DNA of 36,573 nucleotides, from positions 1 through 36,573 of the forward strand of contig MIEI01000047.1 of NCBI GenBank assembly GCA_002095305.1, read 5' to 3'. The stretch comes from Pantoea brenneri (lineage in GTDB: Bacteria; Pseudomonadota; Gammaproteobacteria; Enterobacterales; Enterobacteriaceae). The position numbers and the translations under genes are program-made. Shown here one piece after another: positions 1-7,852 of this stretch (position 1 is the first letter of the stretch; every line of letters starts with the position of its first letter). Under the pieces are notes generated by a model. That model worked only from the letters and a program-made list of their open reading frames with translations, ran no database searches and was not told where the DNA came from.

Positions 1-100
1 GCTCACTCAATGTCAGCCCGCAGCAAGCGCAACATTACTCAATGTCAGCCCGCCGCCAGGCGTAACCCGCTCACTGTCAGCCCGCAGCAAACGTAACCCG
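1..100. repeat. Short imperfect direct repeats in intergenic DNA
   Basis: A core reading CAATGTCAGCCCGC, preceded by ACT, occurs at 5-21 and 37-53. A shorter copy, ACTGTCAGCCCGC, lies at 73-85. Each core is followed by a related tail such as AGCAAGCGCAAC or AGCAAACGTAAC. The period is irregular, about 32 then 36 bases. The array begins at the window edge, so its full length cannot be seen. No reading frame crosses it convincingly. It could be a decayed intergenic repeat family. Confidence 0.6.
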
Positions 101-150
101 CCCATACCGAGGGCGACTACCCTGCCCCGGCAGCCCGCGGCTAAGCGCAT

Positions 151-1233
151 TCACGAAACCTCACTGGCTCGCTCCCGCTTCATCAGCGTCGGAAATATAA
201 ACAGCGACTGTCCCAATCCGCGGTTGGTCAGCGACCAGAGCGCCACCGAGCAGAGCGAACAGATCCCGACAATCGCCACCGGATAGAAACAGGCCCAGAG
301 GAACGAAAACCACGCCTGATTAAACAGATGGTGACGCTGGGCAAACAGAATCGCTGACATGCCGAAAAACTCAATGAAAATGCGGTGTATCACATAAATC
401 TGCAACGTATTGCGGCCGATCCAGTTCATATAGCGCATGCTGAAATGCTGATTCAGCCAGCGACAGGCCGCGATACTGAACAGCACCGCCAGAATGCACA
501 TGAACAGGCTCTTATCCAGCCCGAAAATAACGTGAATGCCCGCCAGCGCCGCCAGTACGGCCCACGGCATCAGGTTTTCACGCCGCCATTCGCTGAGGCG
601 CAGCATAGTCTGACTCCAGAAAGCGCCCAGCAGGAAGAACAGGAAATATTGCGCCAGGCTTTGTGGTCCCCAGTAGGGAATAATTTTCTCCACCGCCAGA
701 TAGTTCAGCACAATCGCCGCCACCATCAGCACCAGTTTATATTGGCGAAAAACTTTGGCGCAGAGGAAATAGAGACCAAGCCCGTACAGATACCATGAGG
801 TGCTCATGGCCATAAACGTTAGCTTAAGAAATTCTAATAGCGACCCCGCATAGGCTGCATTCAGATTCTGGGAAATACGCTGACCGGTAATTTCGGTGGA
901 GATGCCGAGAATCGACCACCACTGAATAAAGCCCCACAAAATATAGAGATAAAAGAGATTGGTGATCCGGCTGGTAAATACCTGCTTCCATGGTCGATTA
1001 ATAATACCGTTGGTCGCCAGCAGGCCTGAAACAAAGAAAAACGCCGGCATACGTAACGGTGACAGGACCGTATTAAACTGCACCCATATTTCAGCGGGTA
1101 GCCATCCGGCAGAAAGATATTTCAGCGTCCCTTCAAAACCCGGCAGCACCGTGTGGTACAGGACCACCAGTAATATACAGGCCCCTTTCAGGGTATTCAC
1201 CCACATTATTTGCTCTGGCTTGGTGTTGTTCAT
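151..1233 (-). CDS. Acyltransferase family 3 membrane protein
   Basis: A 360-residue polytopic membrane protein. The N-terminal WVNTLKGACILLVVLYHT has the first helix and the early His typical of acyltransferase-3 (OafA/WecH/YcfT-like) proteins, which transfer acyl groups such as acetyl or succinyl onto surface glycans in the inner membrane. A second family-like patch is RMPAFFFVSGLL near residues 61-72. About ten hydrophobic helices follow, ending in a basic tail. The ATG is preceded by AGGAG at good spacing. The gene stands alone: the cystine transporter starts about 475 bases away on the same strand. The substrate cannot be told from sequence. The family call is firm; an O-acetylation role is inferred. 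Confidence 0.8.
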   Translation of the reverse strand: MNNTKPEQIMWVNTLKGACILLVVLYHTVLPGFEGTLKYLSAGWLPAEIWVQFNTVLSPLRMPAFFFVSGLLATNGIINRPWKQVFTSRITNLFYLYILWGFIQWWSILGISTEITGQRISQNLNAAYAGSLLEFLKLTFMAMSTSWYLYGLGLYFLCAKVFRQYKLVLMVAAIVLNYLAVEKIIPYWGPQSLAQYFLFFLLGAFWSQTMLRLSEWRRENLMPWAVLAALAGIHVIFGLDKSLFMCILAVLFSIAACRWLNQHFSMRYMNWIGRNTLQIYVIHRIFIEFFGMSAILFAQRHHLFNQAWFSFLWACFYPVAIVGICSLCSVALWSLTNRGLGQSLFIFPTLMKRERASEVS

Positions 1234-1708
1234 TCAATGACTCCTGCTGTGTAGGTCAGAATGCTGAAAAGTAAAAGCGAGGAAATCAGTATTGCTTTTA
1301 TGGTTATCCAGCGATTATTCGTCATTGAACCGGTGGTGAATATAGCGAAAGTCTTAAAAAATGCGGCGTGGTCCTGATGCTACAGTTATTTACCGAGCTG
1401 AACGTTTCCTTACACTTATCAATAAATAGCCAGGCAGCGGCTTTATTTACCCTTATTGCGGTGAAAAAGATAATATTACTGGAGAGTCACCACGGTTTAA
1501 ATAAGAGAAAGTGGCAACTCTAAAAGCCATGTAATAAACGATGAACAGAAAAGTTTTGTCAGATGTGCCAAAAGGTTTAACGGAGATTTAAAAATATATG
1601 ATAGCGATGACTTTCAGCGCGAATAACCCCTTAGCAGCAGGGTTATTTTACGGAAAAACAGCGTTATTTAAACGGGTTAACGCAGCCTTCCCGAAGGAAG
1701 CTGCGGCG
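1234..1708. other. 475-base intergenic region with one hairpin
   Basis: This lies between the acyltransferase start and the tcyN stop. It is AT-rich and has no convincing gene. It should hold the acyltransferase promoter, but no clear -35/-10 pair stands out. A hairpin, AATAACCC at 1622-1629 with GGGTTATT at 1640-1647, sits on the tcyN downstream side. A second bulged stem, GCAG/CTGC with CTTCC/GGAAG, lies at 1682-1704 just after the tcyN stop. Neither has a good U-tract on the minus strand. Confidence 0.5.
1622..1650. terminator. Possible terminator hairpin downstream of tcyN
   Basis: An 8-bp perfect stem (AATAACCC/GGGTTATT) encloses a 10-base loop. On the plus strand it is followed by TTATTTTA-like sequence; on the minus strand, the direction of tcyN, there is no U-run. 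It may end the tcyJLN transcript inefficiently. Confidence 0.3.
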
Positions 1709-2461
1709 TTACTGACTCAGAAATTTGTCGAGGAACTGACGGGTTCGCGGTTGTTGCGGGTTACTGAACAACGCTTTCGCCTCGCCCTGCTCCACAATGC
1801 GGCCCTGGTCCATAAAAATAGCGCGGTCAGCCACGTCGCGAGCAAAGCTCATCTCATGCGTGACGATAACCATGGTGCGTTTCTCTTCGGCCAGGGCGCG
1901 GATGGTGTTAAGCACCTCGCCAACCAGTTCCGGATCCAGCGCCGAGGTCGGTTCATCAAAAAGAATCACCTCCGGCCGCATCGCCAGCGCCCGGGCGATG
2001 GCCACCCGCTGCTGCTGACCGCCTGACAAACGGCGCGGGTAACTCTGCTCTTTGCCATGCAGTCCGACTTTCTCCAGCAACTCACGGGCACGTGCCACCG
2101 CGTCCGCTTTGGCTTCGCGCTTGACGATTACCGGCCCTTCAATAATGTTCTCCATCACCGAACGGTGGGGAAACAGATTGAAGTTCTGGAAGACAAAGCC
2201 AACCTGCTGGCGCAGACGACGCACCTGCTCTTTCTGTTTACTCTGCGCCAGCGCCGCATCAACGGTAATATCCCCCACCCGGATGGTGCCGCTGTCCGGC
2301 ACTTCCAGCAGGTTGATACTGCGCAGCAGCGTGGTTTTACCCGAACCGCTGGGACCGATAATCGCCACCACTTCGCCTGCCGCTACGTCGAGATCGATGC
2401 CATGCAGCACCGTCTGGCCATTGAAGGATTTCACCAGTTTTCTGACTTCGATGGCACTCAT
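1709..2461 (-). CDS. tcyN: L-cystine ABC transporter ATP-binding protein TcyN (YecC)
   Basis: A 250-residue ABC ATPase, the same length as E. coli TcyN. Walker A GPSGSGKT is at residues 36-43. The signature LSGGQQQR and Walker B VILFDEP follow in the usual order, then an H-loop in VIVTHEM. It powers uptake of L-cystine through TcyL at the inner membrane. It overlaps the end of tcyL by four bases (ATGA), which suggests translational coupling. Other polar amino acid ATPases look similar; the tcyL/tcyJ/dcyD neighbours fix the assignment. Confidence 0.95.
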   Translation of the reverse strand: MSAIEVRKLVKSFNGQTVLHGIDLDVAAGEVVAIIGPSGSGKTTLLRSINLLEVPDSGTIRVGDITVDAALAQSKQKEQVRRLRQQVGFVFQNFNLFPHRSVMENIIEGPVIVKREAKADAVARARELLEKVGLHGKEQSYPRRLSGGQQQRVAIARALAMRPEVILFDEPTSALDPELVGEVLNTIRALAEEKRTMVIVTHEMSFARDVADRAIFMDQGRIVEQGEAKALFSNPQQPRTRQFLDKFLSQ

Positions 2462-3126
2462 TTCGACTCCTGATCCTGACGATTAACATGCTGCTCCAGC
2501 CGGTTCTGCAGGGCGGACAGCACCGTCGCCATCACCCAGTAAATCAGCGAGGCAGCCAGATACATGGTGAACACTTCCAGCGTACGCGAGGTGATCAGCT
2601 GCGCCTGACGGAACAGCTCCGGCACCTGGATGGTCGCCGCCAGCGAGGTATCTTTTACCAGACTGATAAAGCTGTTACCCAGCGGCGGCAGCGCGGTCCG
2701 TGCCGCCTGCGGCAGTATCACCCGGCGCAGTGTTTGCCAGCGCGTCATGCCAATACTGGCCGCCGCTTCCCACTGGCCGCGCTCAATCGCAGAGATTGCG
2801 CCACGCAGTGATTCCGACGCATAAGCCGCGGTATTCAGCGACAGGCCAATCATGGCGGAGGGAATCGGATCCAGCTCGATACCAAACTGCGGTAAGCCGT
2901 AGTAGATCATAAACAGCTGGGCGATCAGCGGCGTACCGCGGAAGATCGAAACGTAGATCCGCGACAGCCAGCTAACCGGCCAGAAGCGTGACAGCCGCAT
3001 CAGTGCCAGAATGAACCCCAGCACCAGGCCGAAGAACATTCCGCCGATGCTGAGTTGCAGCGTAAACAGCGCGCCTTTTAATAAAAAAGGTGCTGAATCC
3101 AGCACCAGTTGAAGACTTTCCTGCAT
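2458..3126 (-). CDS. tcyL: L-cystine ABC transporter permease TcyL (YecS)
   Basis: A 222-residue inner-membrane permease of the His/Glu/Gln/Arg transport family, the same length as E. coli TcyL. It has several hydrophobic helices. The cytoplasmic EAA loop is visible as EAAASIGMTRWQTLRRVILPQA, here given by its ends: EAAAS...ILPQA. Its ATG overlaps the tcyJ stop by one base (TAATG) and its stop overlaps tcyN. It forms the channel for cystine delivered by TcyJ. Confidence 0.95.
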   Translation of the reverse strand: MQESLQLVLDSAPFLLKGALFTLQLSIGGMFFGLVLGFILALMRLSRFWPVSWLSRIYVSIFRGTPLIAQLFMIYYGLPQFGIELDPIPSAMIGLSLNTAAYASESLRGAISAIERGQWEAAASIGMTRWQTLRRVILPQAARTALPPLGNSFISLVKDTSLAATIQVPELFRQAQLITSRTLEVFTMYLAASLIYWVMATVLSALQNRLEQHVNRQDQESK

Positions 3127-3926
3127 TATTTAGTCACGTCCGCGCCAAACCATTTTTCAGACAGCTTGCTCAGTGAGCCATCTTTCTGCATCTCTGCAAT
3201 AGCCTGATCAATCGCTTTCAGCAGATCGTCATTGCCTTTACGCACCGCCACGCCAGACTCCTGACGGGAGAAAGCGTTGCCTGCTACGGCCATGGTATCG
3301 CCGGTTTTCTTCACCAGATCCAGTGCTGCCAGGCGGTCCACCAGAATGGCGTTCAGACGGCCAGAACGCAGATCCTGATATTTGGTCGGGTCATCATCAT
3401 AGGTACGGACATCAACGCCCTTCACGTTCTCACGCAACCACTGTTCGTAGTTGGTACCCAGACCGACGCCGACCTTTTTACCTGCCAGATCCTCAGGTTT
3501 GGTGATGCTACCGGCGTTGGCTTTCATGGTCAGCGCCTGAATGCCCGAGATGGTATACGGCGTAGAGAAGTCATACTTCTTCTTGCGCTCGTCAGAGATG
3601 GTGACCTGGTTAATCACCACATCAATCCGTTTCGCATCCAGCGAGGCCAGCATGCCGTCCCACTTGGTTGGTTTCAGGCTGGCCTTAACGCCCATGTGCT
3701 GCGCCAGTTGTTGCGCGAACTCCGCTTCAAAGCCGGTCAGCTTGCCGTTCTCATCCTGGAAGCTGAACGGCGGATAGGTACCTTCCAGTCCCACCAGCAG
3801 CGTGCCGCGCTCTTTAATTTTATTCAGCAGATTTTCAGCTGCGAAGGTTTTAACGTTGACGCCCGCGACCAGCGCCACGGCCATCACGCCCATCACCAAC
3901 TGGCGACGTACAAGAGAAAAGGTCAT
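3126..3926 (-). CDS. tcyJ: L-cystine-binding periplasmic protein TcyJ (FliY)
   Basis: A solute-binding protein family 3 member with a Sec signal peptide (RRQLVMGVMAVALVAG, cleaved near VKTFA). The mature part has the family pattern GTYPPFSF, GFEAEFA, KWDGMLASL and RIDVVINQVTISDER. Starting at the ATG at 3926 gives 266 residues, the E. coli length, and aligns the signal peptide exactly; a GTG two codons upstream is in frame but lies inside the GGGG-containing ribosome site. It captures cystine in the periplasm for TcyL/TcyN. In E. coli tcyJ lies directly after fliZ and before dcyD; here dcyD lies between fliZ and tcyJ. Confidence 0.95.
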   Translation of the reverse strand: MTFSLVRRQLVMGVMAVALVAGVNVKTFAAENLLNKIKERGTLLVGLEGTYPPFSFQDENGKLTGFEAEFAQQLAQHMGVKASLKPTKWDGMLASLDAKRIDVVINQVTISDERKKKYDFSTPYTISGIQALTMKANAGSITKPEDLAGKKVGVGLGTNYEQWLRENVKGVDVRTYDDDPTKYQDLRSGRLNAILVDRLAALDLVKKTGDTMAVAGNAFSRQESGVAVRKGNDDLLKAIDQAIAEMQKDGSLSKLSEKWFGADVTK

Positions 3927-3961
3927 ATTCACCCCATTATTGATTGTGTTGTGTGTATTTT

Positions 3962-4017
3962 ATAACGGCAACGCCGCTACATTGCTACCGGTCCATCGTG
4001 ATAACGGCAAGATTATA
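3962..4017 (-). promoter_or_regulatory. Probable tcyJ promoter with a 10-base direct repeat
   Basis: On the minus strand a consensus -10 TATAAT lies at 4017-4012, between dcyD and tcyJ. The -35 is poor. The sequence ATAACGGCAA occurs twice on the plus strand, at 3962-3971 and 4001-4010, 39 bases apart, straddling the expected start of transcription. Such spacing could be a regulator site, for example for sulfur control, but the binding protein is unknown. Confidence 0.35.
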
Positions 4018-4037
4018 AACTGTTTTTTTTGCTTGTC

Positions 4038-5024
4038 TCAGACCGAAGGATGATAAGCAAATAACGCCGGCGCGCCGCCAGTATGAATAAACAGCAGCGG
4101 GCCTTCCCGGCGGAAACGGTTCTGGCTGATGCCATCCAGCAACCCCGCCATCGCCTTACCGGTATAGACCGGATCCAGCAGAATGCCTTCCAGCTGCGCC
4201 AGCAGTTTCACCGCCGCCATGCCCTCGTCGTTCGGTTCACCGTAGCGTGGTGCATAATACTCATCCCACAGCGTAATCGGCGCGGTAGCGGGCACTTCAA
4301 GCTGGGCTGCCAGTGGCTGGCGCAGACGCTCAACCAGCGGCAACTGAGCCTCAGCCTGACGGGAAACGGTCACCCCCACCAGCTCGGTATCCGGTAACAA
4401 CTGTTCAAGGCCAACCGCCAGCCCGGCATGGGTGCCGGCGCTGCCAGAGGCGACGATAACGGCGGCAAAATCCACCACCTCTTCGCTCTGATGGGCAATC
4501 TCCTGCGCGCAGCCGACATAGCCTAACGCACCCAGCGTATTCGAGCCGCCGACCGGCACGATATAAGGCCGGAAACCCTGCGCCTCAAGCCGTGTTGCCT
4601 GTTCCGCCAGCTGCTCCGCCGGACGATCCAACGCATCAACCATAATCACCTCGGCGTCCATCAGATCCAGCAGCAGCCGGTTACCGTTGCTCAGGTAGTT
4701 TTCTGCATGGGTGCCGATTGGGTTTTCCAGCAGGGCAACGCATTTAAGACCCAGACGGGCCGCGACGGCTGCGGTCTGGCGCACATGGTTGGACTGAATC
4801 GCTCCGGCAGTCAGCAGCACATCGGCCCCTTCGCGCAGCGCGTCGGCCGCCAGATACTCCAGCTTACGCAGCTTGTTGCCGCCCATCGCCACCGGCGTGA
4901 CATCATCGCGCTTGATGAAAATATCGCGGCCGAGATAGTCGGAGAGTCGTGGCAGATGCTCTAACGGGGTTGGCGCGCCCAGCAGTTCAAGGCGGGGAAA
5001 CTGGTGTAAAAGATGTAAAGACAA
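4038..5024 (-). CDS. dcyD: D-cysteine desulfhydrase DcyD (YedO)
   Basis: A PLP-dependent enzyme of the ACC deaminase/D-cysteine desulfhydrase family, which splits D-cysteine to pyruvate, H2S and ammonia in the cytoplasm. The likely PLP lysine is K51 in [20 protein letters not shown] and the C-terminal [13 protein letters not shown] also match E. coli DcyD. The chosen start is TTG at 5024: it gives 328 residues, exactly the E. coli length, aligns [13 protein letters not shown] with PLHNLTRFPRLEF, and has GGAGG five bases upstream. An ATG four codons earlier lies upstream of that GGAGG and has no site of its own. It pairs with the cystine transporter in handling cysteine compounds. Confidence 0.93.
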   Translation of the reverse strand: MSLHLLHQFPRLELLGAPTPLEHLPRLSDYLGRDIFIKRDDVTPVAMGGNKLRKLEYLAADALREGADVLLTAGAIQSNHVRQTAAVAARLGLKCVALLENPIGTHAENYLSNGNRLLLDLMDAEVIMVDALDRPAEQLAEQATRLEAQGFRPYIVPVGGSNTLGALGYVGCAQEIAHQSEEVVDFAAVIVASGSAGTHAGLAVGLEQLLPDTELVGVTVSRQAEAQLPLVERLRQPLAAQLEVPATAPITLWDEYYAPRYGEPNDEGMAAVKLLAQLEGILLDPVYTGKAMAGLLDGISQNRFRREGPLLFIHTGGAPALFAYHPSV

Positions 5025-5034
5025 TGCTGCCTCC
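5022..5034 (-). promoter_or_regulatory. Shine-Dalgarno site that decides the TTG start of dcyD
   Basis: On the minus strand GGAGG is followed by CAGCA and then TTG. The spacing of five bases is near ideal. The in-frame ATG at 5036 overlaps the upstream edge of the GGAGG and cannot use it. Confidence 0.75.
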
Positions 5035-5133
5035 ATTCGGGCATTGGAAATTATCCTTACAGTGTTGCAGAAGATGCGAAAAGGATCACCCTGATTCAGG
5101 TGGCGGGAGATGCGGTGATGGGCAAAACAGGCG

Positions 5134-5203
5134 TGCTCCCCCGTCCCGCCCTTTTCAGCAGCGTGAAAATGGCGGGGACGTACCGGCGGTACGCGGGGGA
5201 GCA
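5134..5203. repeat. Three-way-junction inverted-repeat element between fliZ and dcyD
   Basis: An outer perfect 10-bp stem (TGCTCCCCCG at 5134-5143 with CGGGGGAGCA at 5194-5203) encloses two hairpins. The first pairs TCCCGCC at 5144-5150 with GGCGGGGA at 5171-5178 (one bulge) and continues as TTTTCA/TGAAAA around a six-base loop. The second is GTACC GGC GGTAC at 5180-5192. Nearly every base is paired. It could be a dispersed palindromic repeat of the REP type or an RNA-processing or attenuation element separating fliAZ from dcyD. Confidence 0.7.
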
Positions 5204-5222
5204 ATGGGTGCGCAGCGGAGCG

Positions 5223-5726
5223 TTAGCCCTGTTGCCACCCTAAGAACTGATCGTATTTGCGCAGCGCAATACGGTAATTATTATTGCCCGCATCCGGCAG
5301 GTCGCTTTCCAGACATTGATGCCAGCTATTGCCCTGCAGCCGATCGGCCGGGAAATTTTTCGCTTTCAGCATGTCGTCCAGCCGACGCAGCCGCACCACG
5401 TATTCCCGTATGGTGCTGGGGCTCATCTCTGTCTGTTCGAACAAATACTGTTTGAACGCCATAATGTCGAAGTAATTAGGATGGGTATTACAAAAAATAT
5501 CGCTACAAAAGCGACAGAGCGCAGTCAGTTCTGGCTGAAGTTTCAGCCACAGTTGCTCATCAATCATCTGGTCCATCCGAGCGATGGCCTCTTTATTGAT
5601 GATCTGGCCACGAAAAACGAGCGCCATTCGATCTAATACCTTGCCACAGTGTGAACAGTTGCTCTGGCTGTGTTTATAGTCTTTAAGATAACGACTTAAC
5701 GGTCTGGCCTTGGTCTTGGCTCCCAT
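5223..5726 (-). CDS. fliZ: Flagella regulatory protein FliZ
   Basis: A 167-residue FliZ. The N-terminal RPLSRYLKDYKHSQSNCSHCGK and the stretch FEQTEMSPSTIREYVVRLRRL match E. coli FliZ closely (given here by parts: RPLSRYLKDYKHSQ; TEMSPSTIREYVVRLRRL). The latter is the DNA-recognition helix that lets FliZ bind and block sigma-S-type promoters, shifting cells toward motility. It starts 50 bases after fliA with GGGGA upstream. It is slightly shorter at the C-terminus than the E. coli protein (183 residues). Confidence 0.93.
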   Translation of the reverse strand: MGAKTKARPLSRYLKDYKHSQSNCSHCGKVLDRMALVFRGQIINKEAIARMDQMIDEQLWLKLQPELTALCRFCSDIFCNTHPNYFDIMAFKQYLFEQTEMSPSTIREYVVRLRRLDDMLKAKNFPADRLQGNSWHQCLESDLPDAGNNNYRIALRKYDQFLGWQQG

Positions 5727-5776
5727 TGCTGAGTCCCCGGTTTCTTATATTTTTGAATCGCCAGGAACTGATACTG

Positions 5777-6498
5777 CTAGCGCGCTCCCGTAAGTCGGGC
5801 CCGCAGACGTTTAATCGCCTGACTGTGCAGCTGGCTGACACGGGATTCCCCCACATCAAGCACCGCGCCAATCTCTTTCAGGTTCAGTTCTTCCTGGTAG
5901 TACAGTGTCAGCACCATCTTTTCACGATCGGGTAACGCTTCGATCGCTTCGATGACGCGCTCACGCAGACTCCCTTCCATCAACTGATGAAGCGGGTTGG
6001 CCTCTTCATGCCCTTCCGTCACCAGTTCCGCACTGTCGCCATGTTCTTCCCGATACTCGTCGTAGGAAAAGAGCTGACTATTGTTGGTGTCCAGCAGGAT
6101 CTGCCGGTACTCCTCCATCGAAACATTCAACTGCTGCGCGACTTCCTGCTCGGAGGCAGCACGACCCAGCGTCTGTTCCACCTTATGCATTGCGCCGGCC
6201 ACCTCGCGCGCGTTACGACGAACGCTGCGTGGTGCCCAGTCCCGGCTGCGAAGCTCATCCAGCATTGCGCCACGAATACGCTGCACGGCATAGGTGGTAA
6301 AGGCTGTTCCCTGTAGCGCGTCATAGCGCTCCACGGCATTTAACAGACCGATACCTCCGGCTTGCAGCAAATCGTCCAGCTCAACGCTGCTGGCAGACGA
6401 ACCTGCAGGCGCAGCGCTTCATGGCGCACCAGCGGCACGTAGCGCTGCCAGAGCGAATGCTTGTCCATCACGCCTTCGGCGGTATAGAGATCGTTCAC
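5777..6498 (-). pseudogene. fliA: Sigma-28 factor FliA, interrupted by a one-base deletion
   Basis: Reading starts at GTG 6498 with MNDLYTAEGVMDKHSLWQRY, as in E. coli FliA, which also uses GTG. After residue 37 (RLQVRLPA) the frame fails near 6387-6394: the plus strand reads GCTGCTGG where GCTGGCTGG restores PASVELDDLLQAGG. The shifted frame stops after about 16 residues. The rest, from LLQAGGIGLLNAVERYDA to IKRLRARLTGAR, is intact and very similar to FliA. With one base restored the gene encodes 240 residues (239 in E. coli). FliA directs RNA polymerase to late flagellar promoters, including those of fliC, fliD and the receptor in this window. Either a real loss or a sequencing error. Confidence 0.9.
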
Positions 6499-6522
6499 GT
6501 TGACTACCCTGCGTTAATGAAG

Positions 6523-6549
6523 TTATCGGCATGATTATCCAATTCTGTA
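6523..6549 (-). promoter_or_regulatory. Sigma-28 promoter of fliA
   Basis: On the minus strand TACA (6549-6546), 15 bases, then GCCGATAA (6530-6523). The -10 is a perfect sigma-28 match and the -35 differs from TAAA at one base. It lies 25 bases upstream of the fliA GTG, matching autoregulation of fliA known in E. coli. Confidence 0.8.
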
Positions 6550-6609
6550 GGGTTATTGATTGGGGGAATAGGCGGGGTAAAACGAGGTTATTTCATTTTT
6601 GTTATGTCA

Positions 6610-6633
6610 GGGGAGCCGATCCTTCGGTCCCCC
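6610..6633 (-). terminator. Possible terminator after the HNH gene
   Basis: Just past the HNH gene stop, the minus strand forms GGGG-CCGA-AGGA-TCGG-CCCC with a two-base internal mismatch on each side. No clear U-run follows, so the call is weak. It would insulate fliA from the gene upstream. Confidence 0.3.
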
Positions 6634-6643
6634 TTCACATTGG

Positions 6644-7612
6644 CTAGCGTCGCGCCCGCAGCCGTTGGCGCGTCGCGGGTGGCACCGCCGACCACAGGCT
6701 ACAGATACGGCCATTTAGCTCCTGATAATAAGGGCTTATGTTGGTCTGCGCTTCGTCGCTGGGGTGTATCTGGATCTGTCCCGACTCACCATCAATGCTT
6801 ATCAGTCGGTTGAGGAAAAGCCGTTGCAGATCGCTACGCAGGAATAAGCCGTTGTCGACGCTGTTATCCGCCAGCCCCCCTTCATCATTCTCCTGCGTAT
6901 CGATATGACAGGCTTCTACCCACGGCCAGTTGTGCCGATCGGTCAGCCGGGTGCCGGTCATCACGCAGGCGCCGTAGCGCGCTTTGACGCCGGCGCTGAA
7001 CTCGGCCTGGCTGGCGCGCTGCAGTACTCTTGCCTTCACCCGCCGTCCCACTTCGGTGCCCGGCATCACTGCGGCAGGCACCTTGTGCTGCGGCGTACTC
7101 AGCACCACGATGAACTGAATGCGGCGTGACTGAGGAAAACAGGGATTAGCCTGCGGGTTGAACAGCTGCCAGTAAGCTTCTTCCTCATCCTGGTGCATCA
7201 GTACCAGTTTGTAGCCGCGGCTGTTGAGCAGGTTCTGGGCGGTAGCAGAATGGGGATCGATCATCGCGAACACCTGACTGCTGCCCATCACCTTCCACAG
7301 ATTATCGCGTTTCTCTTTCTCGCTACGGCGGAAATAGAGGAAAGAGAGGTTTTGCTTCAGGTAGTGCTCAAAGCGGCGCAGGTAATTTTTACGTTCATTA
7401 TCATTGGCGATGAACAGCAGATCCTCCAGCGGACTGTTGCTCTCTTCCTGCGCAAACACCGCACGGATTTTCAGGGTGCGAAAGCTGGTTGATGGGCTGA
7501 GCAGCGCGCGCGCCGTCAGCTCCTTCTCCTCAGGATATTGCTGGGCATAGCGCAGCGCGATCTCCTCAAAGGTCAGCCGCTCACCCGGTAACAAGTCATA
7601 ATTGAAGCGCAT
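6644..7612 (-). CDS. HNH_2-type endonuclease-like protein with altered third motif
   Basis: A 322-residue protein starting at ATG 7612, which has GGAG five bases upstream; longer frames upstream are unlikely. The C-terminal part (about 190-275) resembles the HNH_2 family: YGACVMTG, then VEACHI with H236, then DNGLFLRSDL with N254. The family usually continues DLHRLFD; here it reads DLQRLFL, so the last His (position 263) is Gln and the following Asp is Leu. The N-terminal 190 residues are mixed charged sequence with no motif I know. It lies between fliC and fliA, where E. coli has nothing comparable. Catalytic activity is therefore uncertain. It may be a defence or restriction-like protein; that is inference. 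Confidence 0.75.
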   Translation of the reverse strand: MRFNYDLLPGERLTFEEIALRYAQQYPEEKELTARALLSPSTSFRTLKIRAVFAQEESNSPLEDLLFIANDNERKNYLRRFEHYLKQNLSFLYFRRSEKEKRDNLWKVMGSSQVFAMIDPHSATAQNLLNSRGYKLVLMHQDEEEAYWQLFNPQANPCFPQSRRIQFIVVLSTPQHKVPAAVMPGTEVGRRVKARVLQRASQAEFSAGVKARYGACVMTGTRLTDRHNWPWVEACHIDTQENDEGGLADNSVDNGLFLRSDLQRLFLNRLISIDGESGQIQIHPSDEAQTNISPYYQELNGRICSLWSAVPPATRQRLRARR

Positions 7613-7852
7613 AGACACTCCACAAAATAAGGAAAATGGATCAAAAGTGATGTTGTTCTGCAAGGAGTTATCGGCAGGCTGGAGGGGAACTGTAACCGGG
7701 GGGTGAATAAGCGCAGCGCAGTGTCTTTTTTGCTGACATTGCGCCGGCTCTGCTGTCAGGGATCTCAGCAACTGTGCCGGCATGGCTACCCCGTGGCACG
7801 GGGGGTTAATTCTGCTGGAAAGCTATGCCTGCACCTCTGAATACCGGGTGTG

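Noticed and set aside
1..100. CRISPR array
   Set aside because: Repeats are not palindromic, the spacing is irregular and there are no spacers of constant length or cas genes.
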